Assembly: GCA_900543805.1 (NCBI GenBank)
Contig: UQTE01000014.1
Location: 1 to 63,098, forward strand
Length of the DNA stretch: 63,098 nt
Reading direction: 5' to 3'
Source: an uncultured Sutterella sp.
GTDB taxonomy: Bacteria > Pseudomonadota > Gammaproteobacteria > Burkholderiales > Burkholderiaceae_F
The notes below the pieces were generated by a model, which searched no databases, was not told where the DNA came from, and saw only the letters and a program-made list of their open reading frames with translations. The translations under genes and the position numbers were made by a program. Of this stretch, positions 26,034 to 35,671 are shown in pieces. Each line of letters starts with the position of its first letter. Within the stretch, counting starts at the first letter, position 1.

Positions 26034-27512
26034 TCAGGGTTCGCGTAGCGCGGAAAGATGGCTCTGCGCGCCCGTCCAGAAGTTGTCGGCGGGCTTGAGA
26101 AGCCGCTCATAGCCCGCGCGGCGGACGGCCTCCAGGCTCGCAGCCTGCGCACACTCGAAGACGTCCGCTTCCGACACCGTGAGCACCTTGCGGTCGCGCA
26201 TGAGCGCTCTGCCCGCCACAAAGACATCCGCCACGTCGCCGGGATTTCCGTAGAGCATCAGCTGATGAATCGGCATGAGTCTCGGCATAAGGTGCGGAGA
26301 CGTCGTTTTGATCGTCGTAATGTCGGCGAGCTTTCCGACTTCGAGCGAACCGAGGTCCGCCTCGCGCCCGATCGCGCGGGCGGCGTCGATCGTGATCATC
26401 GCGAGGAGTTTGCCGGCCGGCAAAACGAAGGGATCGTTGGCCGCCGCCTGCTGCAGAAGCGCGGTATCGCGCGCCGCACGGAAGAGGTCGAAGGGCATGG
26501 CGGGCGCGGTGCCGTCGGTCGTGACGGCCACGTTGGCGCCGAGTTCGATGAGTTCGGGAACCGGACAGCGCATCTGCAGCTGATGCCAGGCGGGCGTCGT
26601 CGTGACGTTCGTCTTCGTTTCGGCGAGAATCATCGCTTCGCGAAAGGAAATCCCCTTGCAGTGCTGCACGTGCACGTCGGGCCCGAGGAGCGGATCGTCC
26701 GCCTGCGCGGCAAGCCGAATCATGCCGCCGAAGGCTTCGGTGTGAATCCGCACGTGCTGACGGCGGGCCACGTCGCGGATCGCCTTCATCATGTGTCGGT
26801 CCTGATCCGTAAGACGGCAGGCGAGGTCCGCGGGCGTCGCCTTGGATCCTTCAATCGAACTCACCATTACGAAGGGCGCGGCAAAGGCGCCGATGAGACC
26901 GTCGTGACTGCCGTTTACGAGTTCGATCGCTTCTTCGGCCTTCGCCATCAGTTCGTCAAAGGTAAAGCGTTTTTCGACGAGCCGACCGTTTTCTTCCTGA
27001 GCAAAGGCGCGCGGATACGGAGGATTCGAAGGACCGATCGCGGGATTCTCGCGCGTCCCCACTTCCGCGTGCCCGCGGACGTGCTCGACGACGATGCGGG
27101 GATCGTCGCAACGGGCGGCGTTGGAGATCACCGACACGCCGCAGGTGATGCCCGCCTTGAGGCGTTCGAGCGCGGCGAGTCGTCCTTCGGCGTACCAGTA
27201 GTCGGGCGTCGTGGAGTGGTGGTAGATCTTCGTGAGATAGTCCATCCACCGCGTGCGTGAGTCGAGCCCGAGCGAGCGGTTGAGGCAGTGACCCGCATGG
27301 GTGTGCGCGTCGATGAGTCCGGGAAGAATCATTTTGCCGGAGCAGTCGATGCGCTCGACCTCCTCCTCGCCGACGAGCGCGAGAAGATCCGAGGTTTTTC
27401 CCACCGCTTCGATGCGCTTTCCTTTGATCAGCACCGCACCGTCTTCGATGCACTCGAATCGGGCGTTCATGGTGACGACGTCCCCGTGGATCAACAACTT
27501 TCGTTCGGTCAT
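26034..27512 (-). CDS. Amidohydrolase-superfamily deaminase/chlorohydrolase-like enzyme
   Basis: A 492-residue cytosolic metal enzyme of the TRZ/ATZ and MtaD group. Motifs are LPGLIDAHTHAGH (metal His pair), HTEAFGG, HCKGIS and TTDGTAPAMPFDLF (metal Asp), and a closing beta-domain GKLADITTIKT. The family deaminates S-adenosylhomocysteine, methylthioadenosine or guanine-like rings, or dechlorinates triazines. The substrate here is uncertain. The ATG at 27512 has GGAG upstream; the open frame continues to 28268 but has no similarity there. It is a single gene. Confidence 0.9.
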   Translation of the reverse strand: MTERKLLIHGDVVTMNARFECIEDGAVLIKGKRIEAVGKTSDLLALVGEEEVERIDCSGKMILPGLIDAHTHAGHCLNRSLGLDSRTRWMDYLTKIYHHSTTPDYWYAEGRLAALERLKAGITCGVSVISNAARCDDPRIVVEHVRGHAEVGTRENPAIGPSNPPYPRAFAQEENGRLVEKRFTFDELMAKAEEAIELVNGSHDGLIGAFAAPFVMVSSIEGSKATPADLACRLTDQDRHMMKAIRDVARRQHVRIHTEAFGGMIRLAAQADDPLLGPDVHVQHCKGISFREAMILAETKTNVTTTPAWHQLQMRCPVPELIELGANVAVTTDGTAPAMPFDLFRAARDTALLQQAAANDPFVLPAGKLLAMITIDAARAIGREADLGSLEVGKLADITTIKTTSPHLMPRLMPIHQLMLYGNPGDVADVFVAGRALMRDRKVLTVSEADVFECAQAASLEAVRRAGYERLLKPADNFWTGAQSHLSALREP

Positions 27513-27767
27513 GATTTCTCTCCGTTTCGTTTCGGTGTTGCGGTGCTTTCCACCGCAGGAATCGGGTCTGAGCCGAGCGTAGATCTTCCTTCGATTTTTG
27601 GTTAGCGCTCTGGCGCGTACGCACAACAACTTGGCGCGCAAGGTCACGCCGACTTCTCCTCGACCCCGATTCCACTCGAAATTGAGTTTTTTGAACCGTC
27701 CCCGCGCCGTCGGGAAGGCGCTATGCTTTTCCGTACCGTTCGAATCGTCAAAGCCGGGATTTTCCTC

Positions 27768-28280
27768 ATGATCACCCTCACCCTCAAGGAAATCGAGACG
27801 CCCACGGGCGTGATGCGTTTGGGCGCTACGGAAGACGCCCTCGTTCTTTGCGACTGGCCCGACGCCCCGGGGGCGCCTCACTGTCTCAAAGCGCTTTGCA
27901 AGCGTCTCGGCGCCGTGCCCGTGACGGGCGACTCTCCGATTCTCGAAAAGGCCTCGAAGGCCCTCGAAGACTACTTCGCGGGACGACTTCAAACCTTCGA
28001 CCTGCCGCTTCGCCCCTGCGGAACGCCCTTCCAGGAAAGCGTCTGGCGTGCGCTGCTCGAGGTTCCCTACGGCAAAACCGCCTCCTACGGCGACATCGCC
28101 CGCCGAATCGGACGTTCGACGGCTTTCCGGGCCGTCGCGCAGGCCGTGGGATCGAATCCGCTCTGCATCGCCGTTCCCTGCCACCGCATCATCGGCTCCG
28201 ACGGATCGCTCACCGGGTTCGGAGGCGGTCTCGACCGAAAAGTCCTCCTGCTCAAGCTCGAAGGCCATAACCGCTTTTGA
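27768..28280 (+). CDS. ogt: Methylated-DNA--protein-cysteine methyltransferase (Ogt type)
   Basis: A 170-residue suicide DNA-repair protein removing methyl groups from O6-methylguanine. The active site PCHRIIGSDGSLTGFGGG carries the acceptor Cys; the HTH is TAFRAVAQAVGSNPL and the start of the DNA-binding domain is GTPFQESVWRALLEVPYGKTASYG. The N-terminal ribonuclease-like part is short. ATG 27768 gives a normal length; 27723, with GGGAAGG, is the alternative. Confidence 0.93.
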   Translation: MITLTLKEIETPTGVMRLGATEDALVLCDWPDAPGAPHCLKALCKRLGAVPVTGDSPILEKASKALEDYFAGRLQTFDLPLRPCGTPFQESVWRALLEVPYGKTASYGDIARRIGRSTAFRAVAQAVGSNPLCIAVPCHRIIGSDGSLTGFGGGLDRKVLLLKLEGHNRF

Positions 28281-28336
28281 TTTTTCGTAAGGGTTTTCAC
28301 GGCGTTTTCACCCAGTTTTTCCTTATTTCGCATCCG

Positions 28337-28366
28337 TACAATAGGCGAGTGAACAATCGTTCGCTC
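28337..28366 (+). promoter_or_regulatory. Promoter -10 and TetR-type operator before tetR/activase
   Basis: TACAAT (28337-28342) is followed by GAGTGAAC-AATC-GTTCGCTC (28347-28366), eight-base arms with one mismatch, ending 14 bases before the tetR start. This is the position expected of an autoregulatory operator. Confidence 0.6.
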
Positions 28367-28379
28367 ATGGAACAAGGAA

Positions 28380-28976
28380 ATGAGGAAACCCGTCAATCGC
28401 CGCACTCATTCCGAGAGAGAAAAGCAGATCATTGAAATCGCCTCCCGATCCTTCCGAGACCGCGGTTTCGAGGGCGTTTCGCTCTCGGACCTCGCGCGCG
28501 AAGCCGGCGTCACGAGAAATCTCGTCTATCACTATTTCCCCAACAAGGGGGCGCTCTTCGAGGCGGTGCTCGATCATCGGGCCGAACTTCTCCTCGAGCG
28601 GCTTCCCGAACCCGAGGGGGCGGATGCCGAAATGGATCTGCTTGCCCTCATCGAGGCGCTCGTGCGGCTCGGAGACGACTGCCGCGCCATTCTGCGCCTC
28701 TCGCTCGGAAGTCCGATGCGAAAACAGTTTCTCTATGCGCACACGGTCTGGGCCACGGAAATGGTCGAAGAGCGCCTCGCCCGCGCCCTCGGGCTCGCCT
28801 CCGACGATCCTTCGCAAAGGGCCGTTTCCGCCTTCACGGGGATGCTCCTGCATTTTCTCATGAACGTCCCCAACGAGCTCTACCGCGGGCGCGAGCGGGA
28901 ATGGGCCGAATACTTCGTGCGCATCCTTCGGGAAATGATCGAACGTCTCCCCGTCACCGAACCCAAACCATTCTAA
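28380..28976 (+). CDS. TetR-family regulator upstream of the activase gene
   Basis: A 198-residue TetR. The HTH is SRSFRDRGFEGVSLSDLAREAGVTRNLVYHYFPNKGALFEAVL. The C-terminal helical part contains RAILRLSLGSPMRKQFLYAHTVW. The activase gene follows 15 bases later, so the two are almost certainly cotranscribed and the repressor controls both. AAGGAAATG supplies the ribosome site. The ligand may be an acyl-CoA or related acid, by context only. Confidence 0.88.
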   Translation: MRKPVNRRTHSEREKQIIEIASRSFRDRGFEGVSLSDLAREAGVTRNLVYHYFPNKGALFEAVLDHRAELLLERLPEPEGADAEMDLLALIEALVRLGDDCRAILRLSLGSPMRKQFLYAHTVWATEMVEERLARALGLASDDPSQRAVSAFTGMLLHFLMNVPNELYRGREREWAEYFVRILREMIERLPVTEPKPF

Positions 28977-28991
28977 AAAGAGAGAGAAGCC

Positions 28992-31900
28992 ATGCTTTTG
29001 GGACTCGACCTCGGATCCACCACCGTCAAGTACGTCTTGCTTGACGACGACCGCAAGATCCTTGCGCGTGACTACCGCCGACACAAGAGCGACCTGATCC
29101 TCACCGTCCGAACGCTCCTTTCCGAACTTAACGAACGCTTCCCCGGACGCCCCGTGCGGCCGGTGCTGAGCGGCTCGGGCGCGCTGGCGCTGAGCGATGC
29201 GCTTCACGTCGCCTTCCTGCAGGAAGTGGCGGCGGGCGCGACCTTCCTTGCGGAACGCCTGCCCGACGCCGACGTCGCGATCGAACTCGGCGGCGAAGAC
29301 GCGAAGCTTCTCTATCTTACGAACGGGCTGGAACTGCGCATGAACGAAGCCTGCGCAGGCGGCACCGGCGCCTTCATCGACCAGATGGCGGCGCTCCTTT
29401 CAACGGACGCCGCGGGGCTGAACGAACTCGCGCTCTCGGCAACGGTCTCGCACCCGATCGCCTCGCGATGCGGGGTTTTCGCGAAGACCGACCTCGTCGC
29501 ACTTTTGAACAGCGGCGTTCCCCGCTCGGAAGCCGCGCGAAGCGTCTTTGACGCCGTCGCGGAACAGACGATTTCGGGCCTCGCCTGCGGGCGTCCGATC
29601 CGCGGAAAGATCGTTTTCCTGGGCGGTCCGCTCTCCTTCCTGAAGGGCCTTCGCGAGAGCTTCATCCGCAAGCTCGAAGGTCCGGGACAAAGTTTCACGG
29701 CGCTCGACGACGCGCACTTCGCGGTCGCCCACGGGGCGGCGCTCACGGCCGACGAATCGCCGGAACTCGCAAACCTCGGCGAGCTCATCGACCGCTTCGC
29801 CAAGGTCCGCGTCGAAGCGGGCGCCGGACGTCTTCCCGCGCTCTTTGCGAACGACGAAGAGCTCGCCGCCTTCCGCGCGCGCCACGAAAAGGAAAAGGTG
29901 GAGCGCGCCGATCTCTCCGAAGCCCGGGGCGACCTCTATCTCGGGATCGACCTCGGCAGCACCACGGTGAAGGGCGTTCTGATCGACGGCGACGGACGGT
30001 TCCTCTCCGCCTGGTACGAACGAAACGAAGGAAATCCGCTCGAGCGCCTCTTCCCGCGCGTCAAGACCCTTGCGGCGTCCCTCCCCGAAGGGGCGCGCAT
30101 CCGCTCGATCTGCACAACGGGCTACGGGACGGAGCTCGCCAAAGCGGCGCTCGGCGCCAACTGGGCTGAAGTCGAAACGCTCGCGCATCAGCGCGCGGCC
30201 GCGCACTTCGCGCCCGACGTGAGCTACGTGATCGACATCGGCGGACAGGACATGAAGTGCCTCGCCGTCAAGGACGGGCTCATTTCCGGGGTGACCCTGA
30301 ACGAAGCCTGCAGCTCGGGCTGCGGCTCCTTTCTGCAGACCTTCTCGGACCAGCTCGAACTTACGCTCCCCGAATTCGTGGCGGCGGCGCTTCGTTCGCG
30401 CGCGCCCGTCGACCTCGGCACGCGCTGCACGGTCTTCATGAATTCCAAGGTGCGTCAGGCCCAGCGCGACGGCGCCTCAACGGACGACATTGCGGCGGGG
30501 CTTTGCCACTCGATCGTGCGAAACGCGCTCTACAAGGTCCTTCGCATCCGCAACGCCGACGAACTCGGCAAACACGTCGTCGTGCAGGGCGGGACCTTTT
30601 TGAACGACGGCGTCTTGCGCGCCTTTGAAACGCACATCGGGCGCGAAGTGATCCGCCCCGACATCGCTGGGCACATGGGCGCCTACGGGGCGGCCCTTCT
30701 CGCCAAGGAACGCACGACGGCCGAAACGCCCGTGCCCGAACTCGACGAAAAGACCTTTGATCTTACCGACGTAAAGCGCCGGGAGTTCCTCTGCCGCGGC
30801 TGCAGCAATCACTGCCGCCTGACGCTCCACCGTTTCGCGTCGGGCGAAAAGTTCGTAAGCGGGAACCGCTGCGAATTCGCTTTGAAGTCGCTCGGCCGCG
30901 CCGCGAAGAACGAAGTCTCCTTCCACGACGAAAAGACGGCGCTCCTCTTTGACCGACCCGTTCTCGAAGAGGCTCTGCGCGGGGCGATCGGGATTCCGCG
31001 CGTTCTCAACGTCTACGAACACTATCCCTTCTGGCACGCGTTCTTTACGAAACTCGGCTTCAAGGTCGTGCTCTCGCCCGCCTCGAACCGCACGATCGCG
31101 GCGAAGGGCACCGAAACGATTCCCTCGCAGACCCTTTGCTGGCCCGCGAAGCTTGCGCACGGCCACGTGACGTGGCTCGCGGAAGAAGGGGTCAACCGCA
31201 TCTGGCTTCCGTCCGTCGCGCGCGAAGGAACGCCCTTCCCCGAAGGCGACGCCCGCTACGCCTGCCCTGTGGTCGGGGGCTATCCGGAGGTGCTCCGGCT
31301 CAATCTCCTCTCGACCTTCCCGAAGGTTTCGCTCATGGCGCCCTTCATCGACCTCGAGCGCGAGGACTCGGTTCTCGCGGGCGTGCGCGAATCCTTCCCG
31401 GAACTTCCCGTCGACGAAGTGCGCGAAGCCTTCCGTGCGGGCCGCGAAGCGCTTATGCGCTACCGCGATCAACTCCACGCGCTCGGCGAAGAACGCGCCG
31501 CGCTCGCTCACGCCAAGGGCGTGCCCCTCATCGTGCTCGCGGGCCATCCCTATCATTTGGATCCCCTCGTCAACCACGGGATTCCGACCCTCATTTCTTC
31601 CATGGGTGCGGAGGTCGTGACCGAGGACGCCGTCGCGCACCTCGTCCTCAACCCGAAGCCCCTTTCGGTCGTCAATCAGTGGACCTTCCACAGCCGACTC
31701 TACCGCGCGGCCGAATACGCGCTCGAGCACCCCGACGTCGAAGTCGTGCAGTTGGTGAGCTTCGGCTGCGGTCTCGACGCCGTGACGAGCGAGCAGATGA
31801 AGCGCTTGCTCGAGCCCGAAGGGAAGCTCTACACGCTTCTCAAGATCGACGAAGGCGACGCCTTCGGCGCGGCCCGCATTCGTCTGCGCTCCCTCATGGC

Positions 31901-33224
31901 GGCGCTCGACGACCGCCGCCGCACGGAAAAGCACCGCGTCATTCCGATCGCGTCGATTCCGCACGGCCATGCGGCGGACGAAGAAGAGGCGAAGCAGCCC
32001 AAACTCGAAAAGGGCTCGACCCTCTACGTGCCACAGATGGCGCCGATTCACTTCCCGGTCCTCGCTTCGGCTCTGGGATCCTTGGGTTACGACGTGCGGC
32101 TCCTTTCGGACGTGCGCCCGAGCGCCCTGGAACTCGGCCTTCGCTACGTCAACAACGACGCCTGCTATCCGGCGATCGTCGTGATCGGGCAGTTCCTCGA
32201 CGCCCTCGCCTCGGGCGAAATCAACGCCGAAAAGCCCGTTCTCGTCCTCGCGCAGACCTGCGGTCCCTGCCGCGCGACGAACTATCCGAACCTGCTTCGC
32301 TGGGCCCTTCACGACTTCGGACGTCCCGAGATCCCCGTCTACTCGATTTCGGCGGGCACGATCGACCCCGTGCACGCGCTTCCGATCGGCGTCAAGGGCC
32401 TTCACCGCATGACGCACGCGGTGCTCTACGGCGACATGCTGCAGCGGCTCACGAACTCCGTGCGCGCCCGCGAAGCGACGAAGGGCGACGCCGAAGAACT
32501 CCGCAGGAAGTGGACCGACATCGTGTCGCTTCGCGTGAAGAACGGCTCCTACTTCGGCTACACCGACACGCTCCGGCGCATGACGGCGGACTTCCTGCGC
32601 GTTCCCGTGCGGGCCGAGCGCATTCCGCAAGCCGGGATCGTGGGGGAAATCCTCCTCAAGTACCACCCCGACGCGAATCAGCGCATCGTTGACGAGATGA
32701 TCGAACAGGGCGTGGAGCCGGTCGTCGGAGACCTCTCGAGCTTCTTCCTCTACTGTCTCTACGACGACGTCTACCGCGCCGAACACTACGGGGACTCCAA
32801 GGGCAAAGCCTGGGCGGCGAAACTCATGATCGGCTGGATCGAATCGCTTCGCAAGCGCTCGGCCACGGTGCTTGCGGGCACGCCCTTCCCGAAGCCCCAC
32901 AGCCTCGCCTCGAGCCTCGCGCACATCCGCGGGGTCGTGTCGGCGGGCCAACAGGCGGGCGAAGGGTGGCTCCTCACGGCCGAAATGATGGAAAGCCTCG
33001 AAAACGGCATTCCCAACGTCGTGTGCCTGCAGCCCTTCGGGTGTCTTCCCAACCACATCACCGGCAAGGGCGTCATGCGCACCCTTCGCGAACGCTTCCC
33101 CGAAGCGAACCTCTGCGCCATCGACTTTGAAGCGGGCACGAGCCGCGCGAACGTCTCGAACCGCCTCAAGCTCTTCCTTCGTCAGGCCAAGGAACGCTTC
33201 GAACGGGAACACGGAAAAGCTTAA
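28992..33224 (+). CDS. Giant 2-hydroxyacyl-CoA dehydratase activase-related protein
   Basis: A 1410-residue fusion. Two ASKHA ATPase domains of the BadF/HgdC kind come first: MLLGLDLGSTTVKYV (about 1-290) and YLGIDLGSTTVKGVL (about 316-580). Each has a NEAC segment plus a later SRCGVF or TRCTVF segment, which supply the Cys ligands of the intersubunit [4Fe-4S] cluster in HgdC. A DUF2229 region (about 640-870) follows, with CRGCSNHCRLTLHRF. The last part (about 1020-1400) resembles the HgdB dehydratase subunit. In the family, ATP hydrolysis drives one-electron reduction for dehydration of 2-hydroxyacyl-CoA or ring reduction. The role of the all-in-one form (YjiL-like) is not known. Confidence 0.9.
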   Translation: MLLGLDLGSTTVKYVLLDDDRKILARDYRRHKSDLILTVRTLLSELNERFPGRPVRPVLSGSGALALSDALHVAFLQEVAAGATFLAERLPDADVAIELGGEDAKLLYLTNGLELRMNEACAGGTGAFIDQMAALLSTDAAGLNELALSATVSHPIASRCGVFAKTDLVALLNSGVPRSEAARSVFDAVAEQTISGLACGRPIRGKIVFLGGPLSFLKGLRESFIRKLEGPGQSFTALDDAHFAVAHGAALTADESPELANLGELIDRFAKVRVEAGAGRLPALFANDEELAAFRARHEKEKVERADLSEARGDLYLGIDLGSTTVKGVLIDGDGRFLSAWYERNEGNPLERLFPRVKTLAASLPEGARIRSICTTGYGTELAKAALGANWAEVETLAHQRAAAHFAPDVSYVIDIGGQDMKCLAVKDGLISGVTLNEACSSGCGSFLQTFSDQLELTLPEFVAAALRSRAPVDLGTRCTVFMNSKVRQAQRDGASTDDIAAGLCHSIVRNALYKVLRIRNADELGKHVVVQGGTFLNDGVLRAFETHIGREVIRPDIAGHMGAYGAALLAKERTTAETPVPELDEKTFDLTDVKRREFLCRGCSNHCRLTLHRFASGEKFVSGNRCEFALKSLGRAAKNEVSFHDEKTALLFDRPVLEEALRGAIGIPRVLNVYEHYPFWHAFFTKLGFKVVLSPASNRTIAAKGTETIPSQTLCWPAKLAHGHVTWLAEEGVNRIWLPSVAREGTPFPEGDARYACPVVGGYPEVLRLNLLSTFPKVSLMAPFIDLEREDSVLAGVRESFPELPVDEVREAFRAGREALMRYRDQLHALGEERAALAHAKGVPLIVLAGHPYHLDPLVNHGIPTLISSMGAEVVTEDAVAHLVLNPKPLSVVNQWTFHSRLYRAAEYALEHPDVEVVQLVSFGCGLDAVTSEQMKRLLEPEGKLYTLLKIDEGDAFGAARIRLRSLMAALDDRRRTEKHRVIPIASIPHGHAADEEEAKQPKLEKGSTLYVPQMAPIHFPVLASALGSLGYDVRLLSDVRPSALELGLRYVNNDACYPAIVVIGQFLDALASGEINAEKPVLVLAQTCGPCRATNYPNLLRWALHDFGRPEIPVYSISAGTIDPVHALPIGVKGLHRMTHAVLYGDMLQRLTNSVRAREATKGDAEELRRKWTDIVSLRVKNGSYFGYTDTLRRMTADFLRVPVRAERIPQAGIVGEILLKYHPDANQRIVDEMIEQGVEPVVGDLSSFFLYCLYDDVYRAEHYGDSKGKAWAAKLMIGWIESLRKRSATVLAGTPFPKPHSLASSLAHIRGVVSAGQQAGEGWLLTAEMMESLENGIPNVVCLQPFGCLPNHITGKGVMRTLRERFPEANLCAIDFEAGTSRANVSNRLKLFLRQAKERFEREHGKA

Positions 33225-33277
33225 TTTGCACAAAAACAAGGCATTTTCAGCAACTTCCGTGACATTTCCATGACAAA

Positions 33278-33330
33278 GCCCCGAAAGTTCTGCACCGTTT
33301 CGGTGGACAACTTTCGGGGCCCCTTCTTGT
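33278..33330 (+). terminator. Terminator of the activase gene
   Basis: A perfect 12-bp stem GCCCCGAAAGTT/AACTTTCGGGGC with a 19-base loop, then CCCTTCTTGT. Confidence 0.75.
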
Positions 33331-33442
33331 GGATAACTTTTCTTTTCCTGAGCCGCAAAGGATTCTCCCGACTTTTCGACCGTCCTCATCGAAAGGAAAA
33401 GAAGCGCGGATTTTTCGAAAAAACGAGAGGGCCCGGGCGTCG

Positions 33443-34117
33443 TCAGACGTCGCTTCGGCGGCGAAGCAGTTCGAGCGCCGCGTAGAGAACGAGGGCGACC
33501 GCGGCGAGAACCGCGCAGAGCGCCGTCGCCGTATCGAAGTCCCCTCGTCCGACGGCGTTGTAGATTTCGAGCGACAGCGTGTTCGTCTTGTCGGAGACGT
33601 TCCCGCCCAGCATCATCGTGATCCCCACCTCCCCGCTCGCCCGGGCGGTCCCGAGCAAAAAGGCAGAGAGGACCGCGTTTCGCACGGTGGGCAAGGTCAC
33701 GCGAAGGAAGGTCGTCATCGGCGTCGCACCGCAGACGCGCGCCGCGCACTCGAGGTCGAGGAGCGTCTTCGACTCGAAGGCTTCCTTCACGGGCCGGATC
33801 ACGAGCGGCAGTCCCGCGATGAAGGCGGCGAGCGTCACCGCCGTCTGCGAAAAGACGATGCGGGTTCCGAAGGCGTTGTGCAGGACCGACCCCACGGGCC
33901 CGTTGATCCCGAGAAGGAGAAGAAGAAGATAACCCAGGGCCACCGGCGGAAAGATGAGCGGGAGCGTCGCGATGAAGAGGACCGCACGCGAGAGGCGCGT
34001 CTTCGAGCGCGCCGTATAGAGCGCGAGCGGCACCCCGATCACCGCAAAGAGGACGAGGCTCGAGAAGGCCGCCTGCAGCGTGAGCGTGATGGGAAAAAGA
34101 AGATCCGTGTCCGTCAT
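33443..34117 (-). CDS. modB: Molybdate ABC transporter permease ModB
   Basis: A 224-residue inner-membrane permease with five helices. The EAA loop ECAARVCGATPMTTFLRVTLP is the docking site for ModC. PLIFPPVALGYLLLLLLG and RASGEVGITMMLGGN are characteristic of ModB. It overlaps the end of modC by four bases (ATGA), the last gene of modA-modD-modC-modB. Its product feeds molybdopterin synthesis for the molybdoenzymes that TorD proteins serve. Confidence 0.95.
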   Translation of the reverse strand: MTDTDLLFPITLTLQAAFSSLVLFAVIGVPLALYTARSKTRLSRAVLFIATLPLIFPPVALGYLLLLLLGINGPVGSVLHNAFGTRIVFSQTAVTLAAFIAGLPLVIRPVKEAFESKTLLDLECAARVCGATPMTTFLRVTLPTVRNAVLSAFLLGTARASGEVGITMMLGGNVSDKTNTLSLEIYNAVGRGDFDTATALCAVLAAVALVLYAALELLRRRSDV

Positions 34118-34811
34118 CGGAATCCCTCCCCGACGTAGCCGTGGCGCGTGAGCACGGCTTCGGTGTCGTCGTATCCGGCGATCCGCCCCTTTTCGACGTA
34201 GAGCGCCTTAGGGGCGAGCCTCAGAGCCTCTTCGCCCATGTGCGTGATGTAGAGGATGGGAATCGACGTGCGGCGCGCGACCGCTGCGACCCCTTCAACG
34301 AGTTCGTCGCGCAGTTCCGGGTCGAGCGACGCCGTGGGCTCGTCGAGAATCAGCATCTCGCGCGCGGCGCAGAGCGCCCGCGCAAGCGACACGCGCTGCG
34401 CTTCGCCGCCCGAGAGCGTCGAGGGACGCCGGTCGAGGAGTTCCTCGAGATGCAAAAGCGCGACGGTCTCCTCCCAGGGAACGAGCGGCGTTCTTCCGCC
34501 GAATCGCTGCGGAAAGAGAATGTTCTCGCGCACGCTCATCGCGGGAAAGAGCCGGTGGTTTTGGAAGACGAAGCCGATTCCGCGCGCCTCGGGAGGAAGG
34601 CGCACGCCCTTTTCAGTGTCGTCGAGCACCTTGTCGCCGATCGCAAAGCGTCCGGCGTCGGGCGAGACGAGCCCCGTCATGAGGTTGGCAAGCGTCGATT
34701 TGCCCGAACCGCTTCGCCCGAGCACCGCCGTGAGGCCGCTCGTCGGGAGGCGTCCCGACAGATGAAAGCGGGCCCTCCCTCAAAACGCTTTTGGTAGTCG
34801 AACTCGATCAC
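34114..34811 (-). CDS. modC: Molybdate ABC transporter ATPase ModC, frameshifted near its start
   Basis: The ATPase part is intact: Walker A GRSGSGKST, Q-loop FVFQNHRLFP, signature LSGGEAQRVSLARAL, Walker B MLILDEPTAS, and H-loop THMGEEAL. But the frame that contains them opens only at the Walker A Met. The missing N-terminus is present in another frame from a GTG at 34811 that overlaps the modD stop codon: VIEFDYQKRFEGGPAF. Adding one base at the AAA run 34765-34767 restores a continuous ModC (PAFHLSGRLPTSGLTAVLG). So there is a one-base deletion, either real (pseudogene or phase-variable run) or a sequencing error. The C-terminal MOBE domain is absent and the protein is short (about 232 residues). 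Confidence 0.88.
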
Positions 34812-35659
34812 GGCTGAGTGTCGGGAGAGGCCGACATGCGCATCTTCACGTCGTGCGGACGCCCGAAATAGGGCCAGGACGTGACGAGAAAGTCCGCGCC
34901 CGTCCGGGCGTAGTCGGCCGCGTTCCCGGCGTTGACGCCGCCCGCGGCGGAGACGATGAGTCCGGAGTGCGACGCCTTGGCACGGGCGACGAGCACCGCC
35001 ACGTCTTGCGGCGTCATCTTGTCGCACTGCAGAATGTCGGCGCCGAGATCCGCCGCGCGCACGCCCTCTTCCACGTCGGCCACTTCGACCGCGACCTTGC
35101 GTTCGGGATCGAGCCGGCGAAGCGTCTGCAGACGCTCGGCAAAGTCGGTCGAGAAGACCCGGTGCTGATCGAAGATCAGAATCGATTCCGAAAGCCCCGT
35201 GCGGTGCACGAGGCCGCCCCCCGCTTCGACGGCGAGAAGCGAAAGGCGCTTCGTCCCCGGGAAATGCTTGCGGGTCGTCACGACGCGGCAGTCTGGATTG
35301 GCGGCCTGCGCCGCCTCGACCATCGCGCGCGTTCTCGTGGCGATCCCCGAGGCGTATTCCATGACGTTCTGCGCGACCTTGTAGACCGCATGAATGCGGT
35401 CGGCGCGCCCGACGGCGCGAAGGAAGACGGTCTTGGCGGGCAGACGCGAGCCGTCCTCGGCCCGGCGGGTCACGGAAAGACCCGCCTTCAGAAAGAGCCG
35501 TTCGGCGAGTTCCGCCCCGGCGAGGACGCCTTCCTCCTTAAAGAAGCACTCCACGGCCCCTCGTGCGCCTTCGAGTCCGAGAAGGCGCGACGTGAGGTCG
35601 CCGTAGGGAATGTCTTCCGAGAGAATCGCCTCGATTTCGGCGTCGGGAAAGAAGTACAT
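34808..35659 (-). CDS. modD: ModD, NadC-like protein of molybdate operons
   Basis: A 283-residue homologue of quinolinate phosphoribosyltransferase found in mod operons. It keeps RVVTTRKHFPGTKRLS (NadC has TRKTTPG), HRTGLSESILIFDQH and the VEVADVEEG barrel strand. ModD is required for molybdenum transport or homeostasis in some phototrophs, but its reaction is not established. The start is 12 bases after the modA stop codon, and the stop codon overlaps the modC GTG. Confidence 0.9.
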   Translation of the reverse strand: MYFFPDAEIEAILSEDIPYGDLTSRLLGLEGARGAVECFFKEEGVLAGAELAERLFLKAGLSVTRRAEDGSRLPAKTVFLRAVGRADRIHAVYKVAQNVMEYASGIATRTRAMVEAAQAANPDCRVVTTRKHFPGTKRLSLLAVEAGGGLVHRTGLSESILIFDQHRVFSTDFAERLQTLRRLDPERKVAVEVADVEEGVRAADLGADILQCDKMTPQDVAVLVARAKASHSGLIVSAAGGVNAGNAADYARTGADFLVTSWPYFGRPHDVKMRMSASPDTQP

Positions 35660-35671
35660 GACGCCTCCTTC

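Noticed and set aside
27513..28268. Upstream extension of the amidohydrolase frame
   Set aside because: The extension overlaps ogt on the other strand and lacks similarity; GGAG and the family N-terminus place the start at 27512.
30477..33749. A very long open frame on the minus strand opposite the activase gene
   Set aside because: It is the GC-rich antisense shadow of a real gene; the protein is Arg/Glu/Ala/Val-rich with no recognisable domain.
34114..34725. modC as a short complete gene starting at the Walker A Met
   Set aside because: It would lack the first beta-strands of the ABC fold, which are present upstream in another frame; a frameshift explains it better.
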